64,000 nt of DNA, taken from assembly GCA_903884005.1 (NCBI GenBank), contig CAISDA010000013.1, forward strand, positions 106,037 to 170,036, given 5' to 3'. The notes under the pieces are model-generated. The model made no database searches, was not told where the DNA came from, and saw only the letters and a program-made list of their open reading frames with translations. This document shows positions 29,734 through 40,094 of this stretch, piece after piece (position 1 is the stretch's first letter; every line of letters begins with the position of its first letter). Both the position numbers and the translations under genes were made by a program. This DNA is from an uncultured Ignavibacteriota bacterium. Its GTDB lineage: Bacteria > Bacteroidota > Ignavibacteria > UBA10030 > UBA8401.

Positions 29734-31233
29734 ATGATGAAAAAAGTTGCATTGACAAAGGATAAACCGCGGTGTGCCTGCGGCATTTTTGGAGTGTTCG
29801 ATCATCCTCAGGCATCGCTGCTGACGTATTACGGACTGCACGCTCTGCAGCATCGCGGACAGGAAGCGAGCGGCATCGTGGCATGCGAGGATGATGCGGA
29901 CGGGAAGAAAAAGCATTTCAATTTGCTCAAAGGGCTCGGACTCGTCACGGACGTGTTCAAGGACTATACCATATTGCAGGATACGCTCAACGGCACATCT
30001 GCGATCGGGCATAACCGGTATTCGACGGCTGGCTCGGCCAACAACAAATTCAATATTCAACCGTTCGTCGTGAATTACCGGAACGGCAATCTCGCGCTGG
30101 CGCATAACGGCAACCTCACCAACTTCCGTTCGCTGCGCATGGAACTGCAGGACGACGGAACGATCTTTCAAACCACGTCGGACAGCGAGATCATACTGCA
30201 TCTCATTGCCCGCAGCAGGCAGGCGAAGCAGATCGATCAGGTCAGAGACGCCCTCAATAAAGTGGAGGGGGCGTTTTCACTCGTCATCCTCACGGACACG
30301 ATGCTCATCGCCGCGCGCGATTCTCACGGGTTCCGTCCGCTGGCGCTCGGGAAAAAAGACGGCTCCTATATCGTCGCATCGGAAACCTGCGCGTTCGACA
30401 TCATCGATGCGGAATATATTCGCGACATCGAACCAGGAGAAATTTTAGTCATCGACAGGACGGTCGCGGCCGATGAGCCGCTTGAATCGTACCGACTCGA
30501 GACCGTGTCTCCGGTGTCGCATCACTGCATTTTCGAATTCATTTATTTTTCGCGTCCCGACAGCAGAATATTCGAGGAGAGCGTGGACAAGGTCCGCCGC
30601 AAACTCGGCAAGGCCTTGGCGCAGGATTCTCCCGTTCGCCCCGATGAAGGGGACAAAAAAACTATCGTCATCAGCGTGCCCGACTCGAGCAATACGGCGA
30701 CGCTCGGCTACGTTTCGCAGAGCAACAAGGACGGCATTCCCACGAAAATGGAGATAGGCCTCATCCGCAACCACTACGTCGGCCGCACATTCATCCAGCC
30801 GGAGCAAAAGCAGCGCGAGATGAAAGTGAAAACGAAGTATTCCATCGTGAAGGGCGTGCTCAAAGGCCGCAAAGTTGTCATCGTGGACGATTCCATTGTC
30901 CGCGGCACGACCTCAAAGCAACTCGTGAAATTGCTCAAGCAGGCGGAACCGAAGGAGATTCATTTCCGCATCACCTCTCCGCCGATTGTGAACGCGTGCC
31001 ATTACGGCATGGATTTTCCAAAAAAGGAAGACCTCATTGCCGTGCAATGCGGCGGCGACATCGAAAAGATCCGCGAGGAACTTGGGGTCGACAGTATCCG
31101 GTATCTGTCCATGGAAAAAATGTTGGAATCCGTTCCCACTGACGACCGCAAACGTTACTGCACGGCGTGCTTCGGCGGGCCTTATCCGACGCCGATCGAA
31201 ACGACCGGCGATAAAAACGATCTCGAAGTATAA
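29734..31233 (+). CDS. purF: Amidophosphoribosyltransferase
   Basis: CGIFGVFDH…LHALQHRGQEASGI…VVIVDDSIVRGTTSKQLV…ITSPPIVNACHYGMDFP. Confidence 0.97.
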   Translation: MMKKVALTKDKPRCACGIFGVFDHPQASLLTYYGLHALQHRGQEASGIVACEDDADGKKKHFNLLKGLGLVTDVFKDYTILQDTLNGTSAIGHNRYSTAGSANNKFNIQPFVVNYRNGNLALAHNGNLTNFRSLRMELQDDGTIFQTTSDSEIILHLIARSRQAKQIDQVRDALNKVEGAFSLVILTDTMLIAARDSHGFRPLALGKKDGSYIVASETCAFDIIDAEYIRDIEPGEILVIDRTVAADEPLESYRLETVSPVSHHCIFEFIYFSRPDSRIFEESVDKVRRKLGKALAQDSPVRPDEGDKKTIVISVPDSSNTATLGYVSQSNKDGIPTKMEIGLIRNHYVGRTFIQPEQKQREMKVKTKYSIVKGVLKGRKVVIVDDSIVRGTTSKQLVKLLKQAEPKEIHFRITSPPIVNACHYGMDFPKKEDLIAVQCGGDIEKIREELGVDSIRYLSMEKMLESVPTDDRKRYCTACFGGPYPTPIETTGDKNDLEV

Positions 31234-31235
31234 CG

Positions 31236-34200
31236 ATGAGAGGACGACAACCCTTTTTCCTGCTGCTGGCGTTGCTGTGGATCATTCCAACGGCAGCATC
31301 GGCGTCAGCCTTCACGCCGAACACACTCATCGTAAGGATCGCACTATCATCGAGCGCCGCTGCGCTGGAAGCCGAGATACGCAGCGGCGTTTCATCGCTG
31401 CAAAAAAATACGCAGGCCCTTATCACGCTGCGCCCCGTGTTTTCGGCGCGCCGGACCGGGGCACAGACGCTGGGCGCACATCAGGAATTCCCCGCCGATC
31501 TCTTTGTCACCGTGCACTGTCCCACCGAAGCTGCAACAGACACCGTGCTTTCCATGCTCCAGCAGTCGTCCTCCGTCGTCTACGTCCAGAGGAATTATAT
31601 CTACACGATAGACGCGCAGCCGAACGATTCCGCCATTGCGTCGCAATGGGGCTTGAAGCGCATGGGCGTGCAGCACTTATGGGATGACGGATTTTTTTCA
31701 GTGATCCGTCCGATTGTGAAGGTGGGTGTTCTCGACACGGGCATCGATTATCTGCATCCCGATCTTGCCGATGCCATCGCTGTGAATACGGGAGAGACCG
31801 GACTCGACGCACTTGGCCGCAACAAGCGGACCAACGGAGTGGATGACGACGGCAACGGATTCATCGACGATTGGCACGGATATAATTTTGTCGAGAACGA
31901 CATCCGCAGCAACGATCCTGCCGACATCAACGGCCATGGCACCGGGGTTGCCGGTATCATTGGCGCCGTCGCGAACAATGCAAGAGGAATCGCCGGCGTC
32001 GCGCACTGTTCATTGATGCCGCTCCGCGCGTTCGATGCCGGAGGCAACGGCAACGATGCCGACGTGGCTGCCGCGATCGTTTACGGCATCGACAACGGAT
32101 GCAGCGTGATCAACATGAGTTTCGGAGTGACCGTCCTGTCGCCGCTCATGCGCGATGTGATCGCGTATGCAGTTTCCAGGAATGCAACGCTTGTGGCCTC
32201 GAGCGGCAACGATGGAAATGAAAAGCCGCATTTTCCGTCGGATCTCAACGGCGTCATATCGGTCGGATCGGTCTCGCAATACGACAGCCGTTCGTATTTC
32301 TCATCGTACGGCCCTGCCCTGTGCGTATGCGCGCCGGGTGAAAATATTGTGACAACGATAATCGGCGGCGGATATACCTCGTCATTTTCGGGAACCTCCG
32401 CGGCTGCGCCGCACGTGTCCGGTGCGGCGGCGATCGTCCAGAGCGTGATCGCTGCGGATCCTGCGCTTCGGGCCGTGCCATTTTCATCGGCAGAGTTCCG
32501 GACCCTGCTTGCGTCCACTGCCGACGATGTCGGGAAGCCGGGATGGGAAAATGAAACGGGTGCGGGAATTGTGAATGCATACCGCGCCGTGCAAACGGTT
32601 ATTCATAATACGGTTGCTATTGCCGATCCGCTGCCGGATGCGGTCCTGACCGGAGCGCCCTTGGCGATACGAGGCACGGCGGTGTTTTCCGGCATGAAGT
32701 CTCTGTCGGTGTCCGTCGGCACCGGCGAACGTCCCGATGCATGGACACAGCTTGCGTCGTACGAGAACAGATATTTTTTCGGTGACACGATCGCCGTATG
32801 GAATCCCGCAGGATTTCCGGACGGGGTTTATACGCTGCGATTGGCGGCACAGAACCTTGCAGGCTCGGATGTGGAAAGCCGCGTCCGCGTGTACGTTGCA
32901 CGCAGTGCTCCTTCGATCGTGTCGTTCACGGCGGACGACTCCGTCATCATCGGCGATGAATACGGCACAATGGTCCGCATACAGACAGACCGGCCCACGG
33001 CCATGACGCTCATGCTGCGTCCGGCGGACCATTCGGATATCTTCCGCGCACAACAATCTGCGGGAATACAGAAGAATCATTTTTTTATTCTCACCTCAAG
33101 CGATATGAAGGAGGGAGTTCCGTATGAAGCGTACTGCCGGGCAGAGGACAATGCGCATCAGAGTGTGACGTCGCTATCGCCGGTGTCCGCAGGCAAGAAT
33201 CTTCTTTCTCTCAATCAAGTGGGCGCGCGCATACCGACGACCGGATTCACACAATTGCCGTACTCGCTTCCCGCCGGATACCTGGGCGATGCCGTTGCGG
33301 TGTTCGCAGCGAAGCCGACCGTGCTTGTGAACCAGTATGACGCCGGCAACAATTTCGGTCCGTTAAAAGCCTATCAGTTTTCGAACGGATCGTTCTCATT
33401 TCTCGATTCACTGCCGCGCCAATGGGTGCCGCGCGATCTGGGCATTGTGAACGGCACCGTCGCGTCGCTCGTGCAGGAGCGCGGCGTGACAAAAATAATC
33501 GGGAGCGATTCTGTTGCCGGAAAATTTTTCGCTCATGATCTGTTTGCCGATTCAACGGATGTCTGGGGAAGCCAGTTGTATGATATCGACGGAGACGGGA
33601 GACTCGACATCATTGCGCGGAGTTCGACCGAGTACCTCATTTACCGCAACATGGGCGGAAACGTGTTTACTCTTGCAACGCACCTTCCGGACCCGACGAC
33701 GCCGCTTCCGGGAGAAGCAGTGAATCAATTCGGGCCGCCGAAAACGCTCGTGGGAAAATTTTCCGGTTCCGGACTCACAGAGATCGTCTTTGCCGATTAT
33801 GACGGGGATATGGTCATGTATCGTCAGAGTCCGACGGATCGGTTTCAATTTACACTCGTCTGGACGGACACGACGAGCCTGTACGAGACGAGCGAATATC
33901 TTGCCGCCGGAGATTTCGATGGAGACGGCGTCACGGACATAGCCATAGCGGGCCACTCGAACCTCGACTTCAACGCGGACCGCGAATATGATGCTCCGTT
34001 CTGGACTGTTCGTATTTTTTCGCATTCCGCTGCCGCAGTCCCGGGCATGATGGCCAAAGTGTGGGAACAAAAATTTGCGGGAGTCCGCTCGGGATTTCAG
34101 AACGACAATGGAGTCTCTGCCGGCAAAATCACGAGTGCTCGCGATCAGCTTCTGCTGGCGCTCAATCCGTATCTCTACATCGTTCAATACGACCAGGCCG

Positions 34201-35504
34201 CGAGGAATTTTATACCGGTATGGGTGCACAACGCGCAGTCGAATACGGCGATGGTGTACGACTTCAATCGCAATGGGGCAAATGACATCGGCGTCAACAC
34301 CGGAGACGGGATCCATTTTTTCGAACGGAGCTCGATCGGCACGCCGATGCAGGCGCCGTGGGGAGTGACGGCCGAGCAGACGAGTGAATCGCGCGTGCGC
34401 GTTCGGTGGAATTCGATGACGCCCGCAGGCGCACATATCCTGTATCGGGAGACCTCACCGAATGTCTTTGTGCACGGATCCACGGTGACGGGTACCATCG
34501 TCATCGACAGCGCGGTGACGTCAGGGAGCCGGTATTATTACACCGTCGGCGCCCAGAGCGAAGGAACGGGGGAGTTGTCGGCGACGGTGTCTATTGCCGT
34601 CGAAAAAAAACCGCGCATGCTGTCGGTCGAATCCGTTGCCCCGGCGCAGCTGCGCATCACACTCTCGACGGAACCAGACCGTTCCCGGTTCCCCTCGGCG
34701 TCGGTGAGTGTGGACGACGCAGTCACCGCGCGGTCGGTCATCTCCGGCGCGCCGAACAGCATCCTTGTGACGTTCGCGCAGGCCTTCAGCCCCGGCCGTC
34801 ATACGGTACACATCGGACGGCTGTACACACAATCAGGGCTGGAGAACGACACGCTGCAGCTCGTGGAATTTTCGGCCATGTCCGTGTCGACGGCGCAATT
34901 TGGGATCAGCGAGGCGACGCTGGCGGGCGCGAACGGTATCACGGTTCGGTTCAACCGTTCTGTCGGCTCTTTGTCTCTGCGAAAAGAATTATTTACCGTG
35001 AGGAACAGTGCGACGACGTTTTCACTCGCCGCGCCTGCAGTGGATGCAAAGGATTCGTCGATCGTCACGCTGGTGACGGCGAATGGGGAAGCGCTCACGC
35101 GGCTCGGCCTTCGTATCGAACTCACCGTGTCGCCGCAGGTTACGGACAGAAGCGGCGTGAGGCTCAATGAAGGGAAGGGACAGACGCTCTCGTTCGGAGT
35201 GGATGTGCGGACAGTGGATCATGTAGTTGTTTTTCCCAATCCACTCCGCTATCTTATAGGGTTGCAGGAAAAGATCACGTTCGTGAATATTCCGCCGCGA
35301 TGCCGTGTCACCATCTATACGGCAGGCGGACATAAAGTGATCGATCAAAGCGATCTCAGCACCGCAGACGGCCTCACGTGGAATTTGCGCGACGAGCACG
35401 GCGACCTGGTCTCTTCCGGCATTTACCTCTACCGCCTCGTGCGCGTGGATGACAGTGGAACTGTCCTCGAGACGACAATGGGAAAATTTGCACTCATTCG
35501 ATGA
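31236..35504 (+). CDS. Secreted subtilisin-like (S8) serine protease with FG-GAP-like repeats and T9SS C-terminal sorting domain
   Basis: Catalytic D (VGVLDTGIDYLHPD), H (NGHGTGVAGI), S (FSGTSAAAPHVSGAAA); YDIDGDGRLDI/AGDFDGDGVTDIAIAG repeats; C-term VFPNPL…VTIYTAGGHKV…GIYLYRL. Confidence 0.93.
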   Translation: MRGRQPFFLLLALLWIIPTAASASAFTPNTLIVRIALSSSAAALEAEIRSGVSSLQKNTQALITLRPVFSARRTGAQTLGAHQEFPADLFVTVHCPTEAATDTVLSMLQQSSSVVYVQRNYIYTIDAQPNDSAIASQWGLKRMGVQHLWDDGFFSVIRPIVKVGVLDTGIDYLHPDLADAIAVNTGETGLDALGRNKRTNGVDDDGNGFIDDWHGYNFVENDIRSNDPADINGHGTGVAGIIGAVANNARGIAGVAHCSLMPLRAFDAGGNGNDADVAAAIVYGIDNGCSVINMSFGVTVLSPLMRDVIAYAVSRNATLVASSGNDGNEKPHFPSDLNGVISVGSVSQYDSRSYFSSYGPALCVCAPGENIVTTIIGGGYTSSFSGTSAAAPHVSGAAAIVQSVIAADPALRAVPFSSAEFRTLLASTADDVGKPGWENETGAGIVNAYRAVQTVIHNTVAIADPLPDAVLTGAPLAIRGTAVFSGMKSLSVSVGTGERPDAWTQLASYENRYFFGDTIAVWNPAGFPDGVYTLRLAAQNLAGSDVESRVRVYVARSAPSIVSFTADDSVIIGDEYGTMVRIQTDRPTAMTLMLRPADHSDIFRAQQSAGIQKNHFFILTSSDMKEGVPYEAYCRAEDNAHQSVTSLSPVSAGKNLLSLNQVGARIPTTGFTQLPYSLPAGYLGDAVAVFAAKPTVLVNQYDAGNNFGPLKAYQFSNGSFSFLDSLPRQWVPRDLGIVNGTVASLVQERGVTKIIGSDSVAGKFFAHDLFADSTDVWGSQLYDIDGDGRLDIIARSSTEYLIYRNMGGNVFTLATHLPDPTTPLPGEAVNQFGPPKTLVGKFSGSGLTEIVFADYDGDMVMYRQSPTDRFQFTLVWTDTTSLYETSEYLAAGDFDGDGVTDIAIAGHSNLDFNADREYDAPFWTVRIFSHSAAAVPGMMAKVWEQKFAGVRSGFQNDNGVSAGKITSARDQLLLALNPYLYIVQYDQAARNFIPVWVHNAQSNTAMVYDFNRNGANDIGVNTGDGIHFFERSSIGTPMQAPWGVTAEQTSESRVRVRWNSMTPAGAHILYRETSPNVFVHGSTVTGTIVIDSAVTSGSRYYYTVGAQSEGTGELSATVSIAVEKKPRMLSVESVAPAQLRITLSTEPDRSRFPSASVSVDDAVTARSVISGAPNSILVTFAQAFSPGRHTVHIGRLYTQSGLENDTLQLVEFSAMSVSTAQFGISEATLAGANGITVRFNRSVGSLSLRKELFTVRNSATTFSLAAPAVDAKDSSIVTLVTANGEALTRLGLRIELTVSPQVTDRSGVRLNEGKGQTLSFGVDVRTVDHVVVFPNPLRYLIGLQEKITFVNIPPRCRVTIYTAGGHKVIDQSDLSTADGLTWNLRDEHGDLVSSGIYLYRLVRVDDSGTVLETTMGKFALIR

Positions 35505-35507
35505 CGC

Positions 35508-36053
35508 ATGAAGAATAAAATAGTTACGATATCTAATTTATTAAGCTCCAGCCGCATCGTGCTGCTGCTGCCTCTCATGGCGGTGCTGTTCGGGACATCG
35601 TGGCCGCATAAGCGCATCTATGCCATCATCATCATCGTGATCGGAATGGTGACCGATTCGCTCGACGGATATTTCGCACGCAAGTTCGACGAAGTCTCAG
35701 AACTTGGCAAGGTCATCGATCCGCTTGCGGACAAGATATGCATTGCCGCGATCGTCGTGATTCTGGCCCTGCTGCAGGGCATTCCGATGTGGTATATGTA
35801 TGTCGTCCTCGGACGCGATGTGCTGATCTTCGTCGCGGGGCTGTATGTCCAGCAAAGGAAAGGCATCGTGCTCGTTTCCACAATGTCTGGCAAAGTGGCT
35901 GTTGTGTTCATTGCCTTGACGCTGACGTTTGCGCTTCTGGGCAATCAGTTCTTCGCTCCGGCGGTTGAATTGTTTCTGTGGATCAGCATCGTGTCCATGG
36001 CGTTTTCCGTGTTCGTCTATGCAAAAAGATTTTTTGCCGTCATCCGATCATAA
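35508..36053 (+). CDS. CDP-alcohol phosphatidyltransferase (PgsA-like)
   Basis: TDSLDGYFARKFDEVSELGKVIDPLADK = D-x2-DG-x2-AR-x8-G-x3-D-x3-D signature. Confidence 0.93.
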   Translation: MKNKIVTISNLLSSSRIVLLLPLMAVLFGTSWPHKRIYAIIIIVIGMVTDSLDGYFARKFDEVSELGKVIDPLADKICIAAIVVILALLQGIPMWYMYVVLGRDVLIFVAGLYVQQRKGIVLVSTMSGKVAVVFIALTLTFALLGNQFFAPAVELFLWISIVSMAFSVFVYAKRFFAVIRS

Positions 36054-36124
36054 TTCGAGTTATTCATCTTCCTGAACATCGTTCGTCCGGGACATTGTTG
36101 TTACCTTACTCACACACGACACCT

Positions 36125-37075
36125 ATGGGCTTTTTCGATAAATTAAAACTTTCCAGGCTTAAAGAGGGCCTGACAAAGACACGCGATGCGATCGTCACCA
36201 AAGTGACGAAACTCATCTACGCTAAAGGAACGGTGGACGACGAGTTTCTGGAACAGCTCGAAGAGATACTGATCGGCGGAGATGTCGGCGTCGCAACATC
36301 GCAAACGATCATCGAATCGATCAAGGCGCGCGTAAAAACTCAGCGGTACGAAACGCCGGAAGAACTGAACACGCTCGTCCGCGATGAGATCGCCTCGGGG
36401 CTGATCGGTTCGCTCAAAACGAACGGCACCGATCCGTTCGATCTGCCCGCCGGCAAGAAGCCGTACGTGATCATGGTCGTTGGCGTGAACGGGGTCGGTA
36501 AAACGACAACGATCGGGAAACTTGCGCACAACTATAAAAATGCGGGCAAGAGCGTGCTCATCGGCGCCGCAGACACGTTTCGTGCCGCAGCGAACGAACA
36601 ACTCGAGATATGGGCGAAACGCGCGGGTGTCCCGATCGTCCAGCAGCTGCAGGGCGCCGATCCTGCCGCGGTGGCATTCGACACGTTGAAGTCGGCGCAG
36701 TCGCGTGACATCGATGTCGTCATCATAGACACGGCCGGCCGGCTGCACACCAAAACAAATCTGATGGAAGAGCTTAAGAAGATACAGCGAGTGATGAAAA
36801 AATGCGTGCCCGACGCCCCTCACGAAGCGCTGCTGGTGCTCGATGCGACCACGGGGCAAAATGCGATACAACAGGCGAAGCTGTTTCATCAGGCCATCGG
36901 GTTGACCGGATTGGTGGTGACAAAACTGGACGGCACTGCGAAGGGCGGCATTGTTCTCTCGATCAGCCAATCGATGAAACTCCCCGTCCGTTTTATCGGC
37001 GTGGGCGAGCAGATAGACGATTTGCAGCCGTTCGATTCGCAAAAATTCATCGAAGCATTATTTGAAAAGGAATAA
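36125..37075 (+). CDS. ftsY: Signal recognition particle receptor FtsY
   Basis: VGVNGVGKTTTIGKLAHNYKNAGKSVLIGAADTFRAAANEQLEIWAKRAG…IIDTAGRLHTKTNLMEELKKI…TKLDGTAKGGIVLSI. Confidence 0.97.
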   Translation: MGFFDKLKLSRLKEGLTKTRDAIVTKVTKLIYAKGTVDDEFLEQLEEILIGGDVGVATSQTIIESIKARVKTQRYETPEELNTLVRDEIASGLIGSLKTNGTDPFDLPAGKKPYVIMVVGVNGVGKTTTIGKLAHNYKNAGKSVLIGAADTFRAAANEQLEIWAKRAGVPIVQQLQGADPAAVAFDTLKSAQSRDIDVVIIDTAGRLHTKTNLMEELKKIQRVMKKCVPDAPHEALLVLDATTGQNAIQQAKLFHQAIGLTGLVVTKLDGTAKGGIVLSISQSMKLPVRFIGVGEQIDDLQPFDSQKFIEALFEKE

Positions 37076-37083
37076 CACACACA

Positions 37084-38103
37084 ATGAATCTTTCCTGGTA
37101 TCGGTATGACCTGGCGTTGAAACACGTGTTCAGGATCTCACGGAGCGCGCGGACGACAATACCGATCGTGCTGCTGGAGATCGAACACGACGGCATCATC
37201 GGATACGGCGAAGCATCGCCCAATGTCCGTTATGGAGAAACACAGGAGACGGTGGAGGCATTTTTTGCGAAAGTGGACCTCGAACGCTACGAGTCGCCGT
37301 TCCTCATCGACGACATACTCCAGTACACCGACGCCCTGGACACACACAACACCGCTGCGAAATGCGCCGTCGATATTGCGCTGCACGACTGGGTCGGCAA
37401 AAAGCTCGGCGTGCCGTTATACCGGCTCTGGGGGTTGAATCCGGACAACACACCGCTCTGTTCGTTCACGATCGGCATCGATACGGCTGACGTGGTCAGA
37501 CAAAAAGTGATCGAAGCCGAAGCATATCCCATACTGAAGATCAAAGTCGGCCTGGACAATGACGAAGAGATCATTCGCACGATCCGCTCGGTGACGGACA
37601 AAGTAATCCGCGTTGATGCAAACGAAGGCTGGAAGGACAAACATCTGGCCCTGGAGCGCATCAAATTCCTGCAGGACAACAATGTTGAGTTCATCGAACA
37701 GCCGATGCCGGCGGCGCAATTCGACGACATCAAATGGCTTCGGGACAGGGTGTCCATGCCGATCATCGCCGACGAAAGCGTCGTCCGCCTTTCCGATCTT
37801 CCGATGCTGGCGCAGGCATACGACGGCATCAACATTAAATTGCAAAAATGCACCGGCGTGCGGGAGGCAATGCGCATGATCAGCACCGCGCGCGCGCTCG
37901 GCATGAAGGTGATGCTCGGATGCATGATCGAAAGCGCCGTCGGCGTAGCGGCCGCAGCTCATCTGTCGCCGCTCATCGATTATGCCGATCTTGACGGCAA
38001 TGTGCTCATCAGCAACGATCCGTTCGACGGCGTGCGCAACATCAATGGCATGCTCCGGCTCGATCTGCAGCCGGGGCTCGGCGTTCATAAAAAAATTCTC
38101 TAA
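37084..38103 (+). CDS. Dipeptide epimerase (enolase superfamily, L-Ala-D/L-Glu epimerase type)
   Basis: LKIKVGLDNDEEIIRTIR…RVDANEGW…FIEQPMP…IIADESV…NIKLQKCTG…MLGCMIES. Confidence 0.9.
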   Translation: MNLSWYRYDLALKHVFRISRSARTTIPIVLLEIEHDGIIGYGEASPNVRYGETQETVEAFFAKVDLERYESPFLIDDILQYTDALDTHNTAAKCAVDIALHDWVGKKLGVPLYRLWGLNPDNTPLCSFTIGIDTADVVRQKVIEAEAYPILKIKVGLDNDEEIIRTIRSVTDKVIRVDANEGWKDKHLALERIKFLQDNNVEFIEQPMPAAQFDDIKWLRDRVSMPIIADESVVRLSDLPMLAQAYDGINIKLQKCTGVREAMRMISTARALGMKVMLGCMIESAVGVAAAAHLSPLIDYADLDGNVLISNDPFDGVRNINGMLRLDLQPGLGVHKKIL

Positions 38104-38119
38104 CGATAGGCCACATTAT

Positions 38120-39979
38120 TTGTCTGCTACGATAAACATACTGCCAACATCGTTGGCCAATAAAATAGCCGCAGGGGAGGTTGTGCAGCGCCCCGAATCG
38201 GTTGTAAAAGAACTGCTGGAAAATTCAATCGACGCCCACGCGCGCTCCATCGCCGTGACGATCAAGGACGGCGGCAAGACGCTCATACAGATCGCCGACG
38301 ACGGCCTCGGCATGAACGAAGAGGATGCATCGCTCTCGTTCCTTCGGCATGCCACGAGTAAGATCGCATCGTATGACGATCTTGAATGCATACGCACGCT
38401 GGGGTTCCGGGGCGAAGCGCTGGCAAGCATTGCCGCCGTTGCGCAGGTGGAATTGAAAACGCGCCGTAGCGACGACGATGCCGGCACGCTGATACGGATC
38501 GCCGACGGCGTCATCCAGGAGCAGTCGAAGACCGGCATGTCGCGCGGCACGACGATCACGGTGAAAAATCTTTTTTTTAACACCCCCGCGCGGCGCCATT
38601 TCATGAAATCGAACAGCACCGAATTTAAGCATATCTACGACGCTGTGCAGCGCATCGCCCTTTCCCATCCGGATATTGCGATCGAGTTTACGAGCGACGG
38701 CGACGCGATCGCAAACTTGCCTGTCGGATCGATGGACGACAGGATAAAGAATCTGTTCGGCGAACGGTTATTTTCGACGCTCATCCCAATCGAAGAGCGC
38801 ACGGAACTTATCAACGTCACAGGATATATCGGCAAGCCGAATTTTGCGCGAAAATCGAAGGCGGAACAATTCATCTTCCTGAACGGACGGTTCATCATCA
38901 GCCGCTCGCTCAATCATGCCATCTACTCGGGGTACGAACACCTCGTAGAAAAGGGAAACTTTCCGTTCTACGTGCTGTCGCTCGAACTCGATCCGCACAA
39001 AGTGGATGTGAACGTGCATCCATCGAAGATGGAGGTGAAATTTTCGGACGAACAGAGCATCTACAGGATCGTGATGGCCGTTGTCCGCCGCGCGCTCGGC
39101 GAACAAGAAGTGATCCCATCGGTCGAGTTTCAACAGCCAGGGTCGAGTCCGGCGCACCGGCAGACGTTCGGCTCGTTCCAGCATGCGGAGTATCCTCGTT
39201 TCGCAAATTTTCCGCCGATCGCTCCGAGTCCGTTCACTAACACACCGCTTGATGCACGGCCGGGTGGAGACGCTCAGCCGGGCAGGACGACGCCCTTCGG
39301 CCTAAACCAGGAACCGCTATTTTCTACACTCGATATACCTTCCGGCAGCATTCAATACGATGGTGCACCGGTGGCGCTCACGATGGACCGAATCATACCT
39401 GGCCAGAACGACACCGTAGCGATCTGGCAGCTTCATAATAAATACATCCTGACGCAGATACGCACGGGACTCATGATCGTCGACCAGCATGTGGCGCACG
39501 AACGCATACTCTACGAACGCGCACAATCCCGATTTCAAAACGCCGTTCCGTCATCCCAACAGCTGCTCTTCCCGCATACCATGACGTTGACGCCGGGCGA
39601 TTTTGCATTGGCAAAGGAGCTCATCCCCGATCTGGAACTGCTCGGATTTCAGGTGAAGGTGTTCGGTAAGAACACGCTTGTGCTCGAAGGCGTACCGCCC
39701 GACGTGAAGGCGGGGAGCGAAGCGACCATCCTTCAGGATATTGTTGACGAATTTAAAAATAACCAAAACCGTATCGTGCTCGATGCCCGAGACAATCTTG
39801 CAAAATCATTTTCATGCAAGGCTGCTATCAAGGCGGGAGATAAACTGACGGAATTGGAGATGCGGTCGCTGATCGATCAGCTCTTCGGCACGTCGATGCC
39901 GTATGTCTGTCCTCACGGAAGGCCGGTCATTGTGAAAGTGGCCTTATCGGAGTTGGACCGGCGCTTCATGAGGACGTAA
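38120..39979 (+). CDS. mutL: DNA mismatch repair protein MutL (TTG start)
   Basis: INILPTSLANKIAAGEVVQRPESVVKELLENSIDAHA…GFRGEALASIAAVAQVE; C-terminal DQHVAHERILYE endonuclease-type motif and CPHGRP. Confidence 0.96.
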   Translation: MSATINILPTSLANKIAAGEVVQRPESVVKELLENSIDAHARSIAVTIKDGGKTLIQIADDGLGMNEEDASLSFLRHATSKIASYDDLECIRTLGFRGEALASIAAVAQVELKTRRSDDDAGTLIRIADGVIQEQSKTGMSRGTTITVKNLFFNTPARRHFMKSNSTEFKHIYDAVQRIALSHPDIAIEFTSDGDAIANLPVGSMDDRIKNLFGERLFSTLIPIEERTELINVTGYIGKPNFARKSKAEQFIFLNGRFIISRSLNHAIYSGYEHLVEKGNFPFYVLSLELDPHKVDVNVHPSKMEVKFSDEQSIYRIVMAVVRRALGEQEVIPSVEFQQPGSSPAHRQTFGSFQHAEYPRFANFPPIAPSPFTNTPLDARPGGDAQPGRTTPFGLNQEPLFSTLDIPSGSIQYDGAPVALTMDRIIPGQNDTVAIWQLHNKYILTQIRTGLMIVDQHVAHERILYERAQSRFQNAVPSSQQLLFPHTMTLTPGDFALAKELIPDLELLGFQVKVFGKNTLVLEGVPPDVKAGSEATILQDIVDEFKNNQNRIVLDARDNLAKSFSCKAAIKAGDKLTELEMRSLIDQLFGTSMPYVCPHGRPVIVKVALSELDRRFMRT

Positions 39980-40012
39980 TCGGATAGAATATGCCGTATT
40001 CGGATATGTATT

Positions 40013-40058
40013 GTAGGGCGAGATGGTATCTCGCCCGCACCGCGAAGCGGTGCAAGTT
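40013..40058. repeat. REP-like double-hairpin repeat, copy 1
   Basis: gtagggcgagatggtatctcgcccgcaccgcgaagcggtgcaagtt: 8-bp stem gggcgaga/tctcgccc then 7-bp stem gcaccgc/gcggtgc. Confidence 0.8.
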
Positions 40059-40094
40059 GCAAGGAAATTTTCAATTTTTACTACAAGGAAAACC

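Noticed and set aside
33552-34436. 294-aa minus-strand ORF opposite the S8 protease
   Set aside because: Plus-strand FG-GAP repeats explain the region; antisense frame lacks family signal.
36143-37042. 299-aa minus-strand ORF opposite ftsY
   Set aside because: ftsY motifs are unambiguous on the plus strand.
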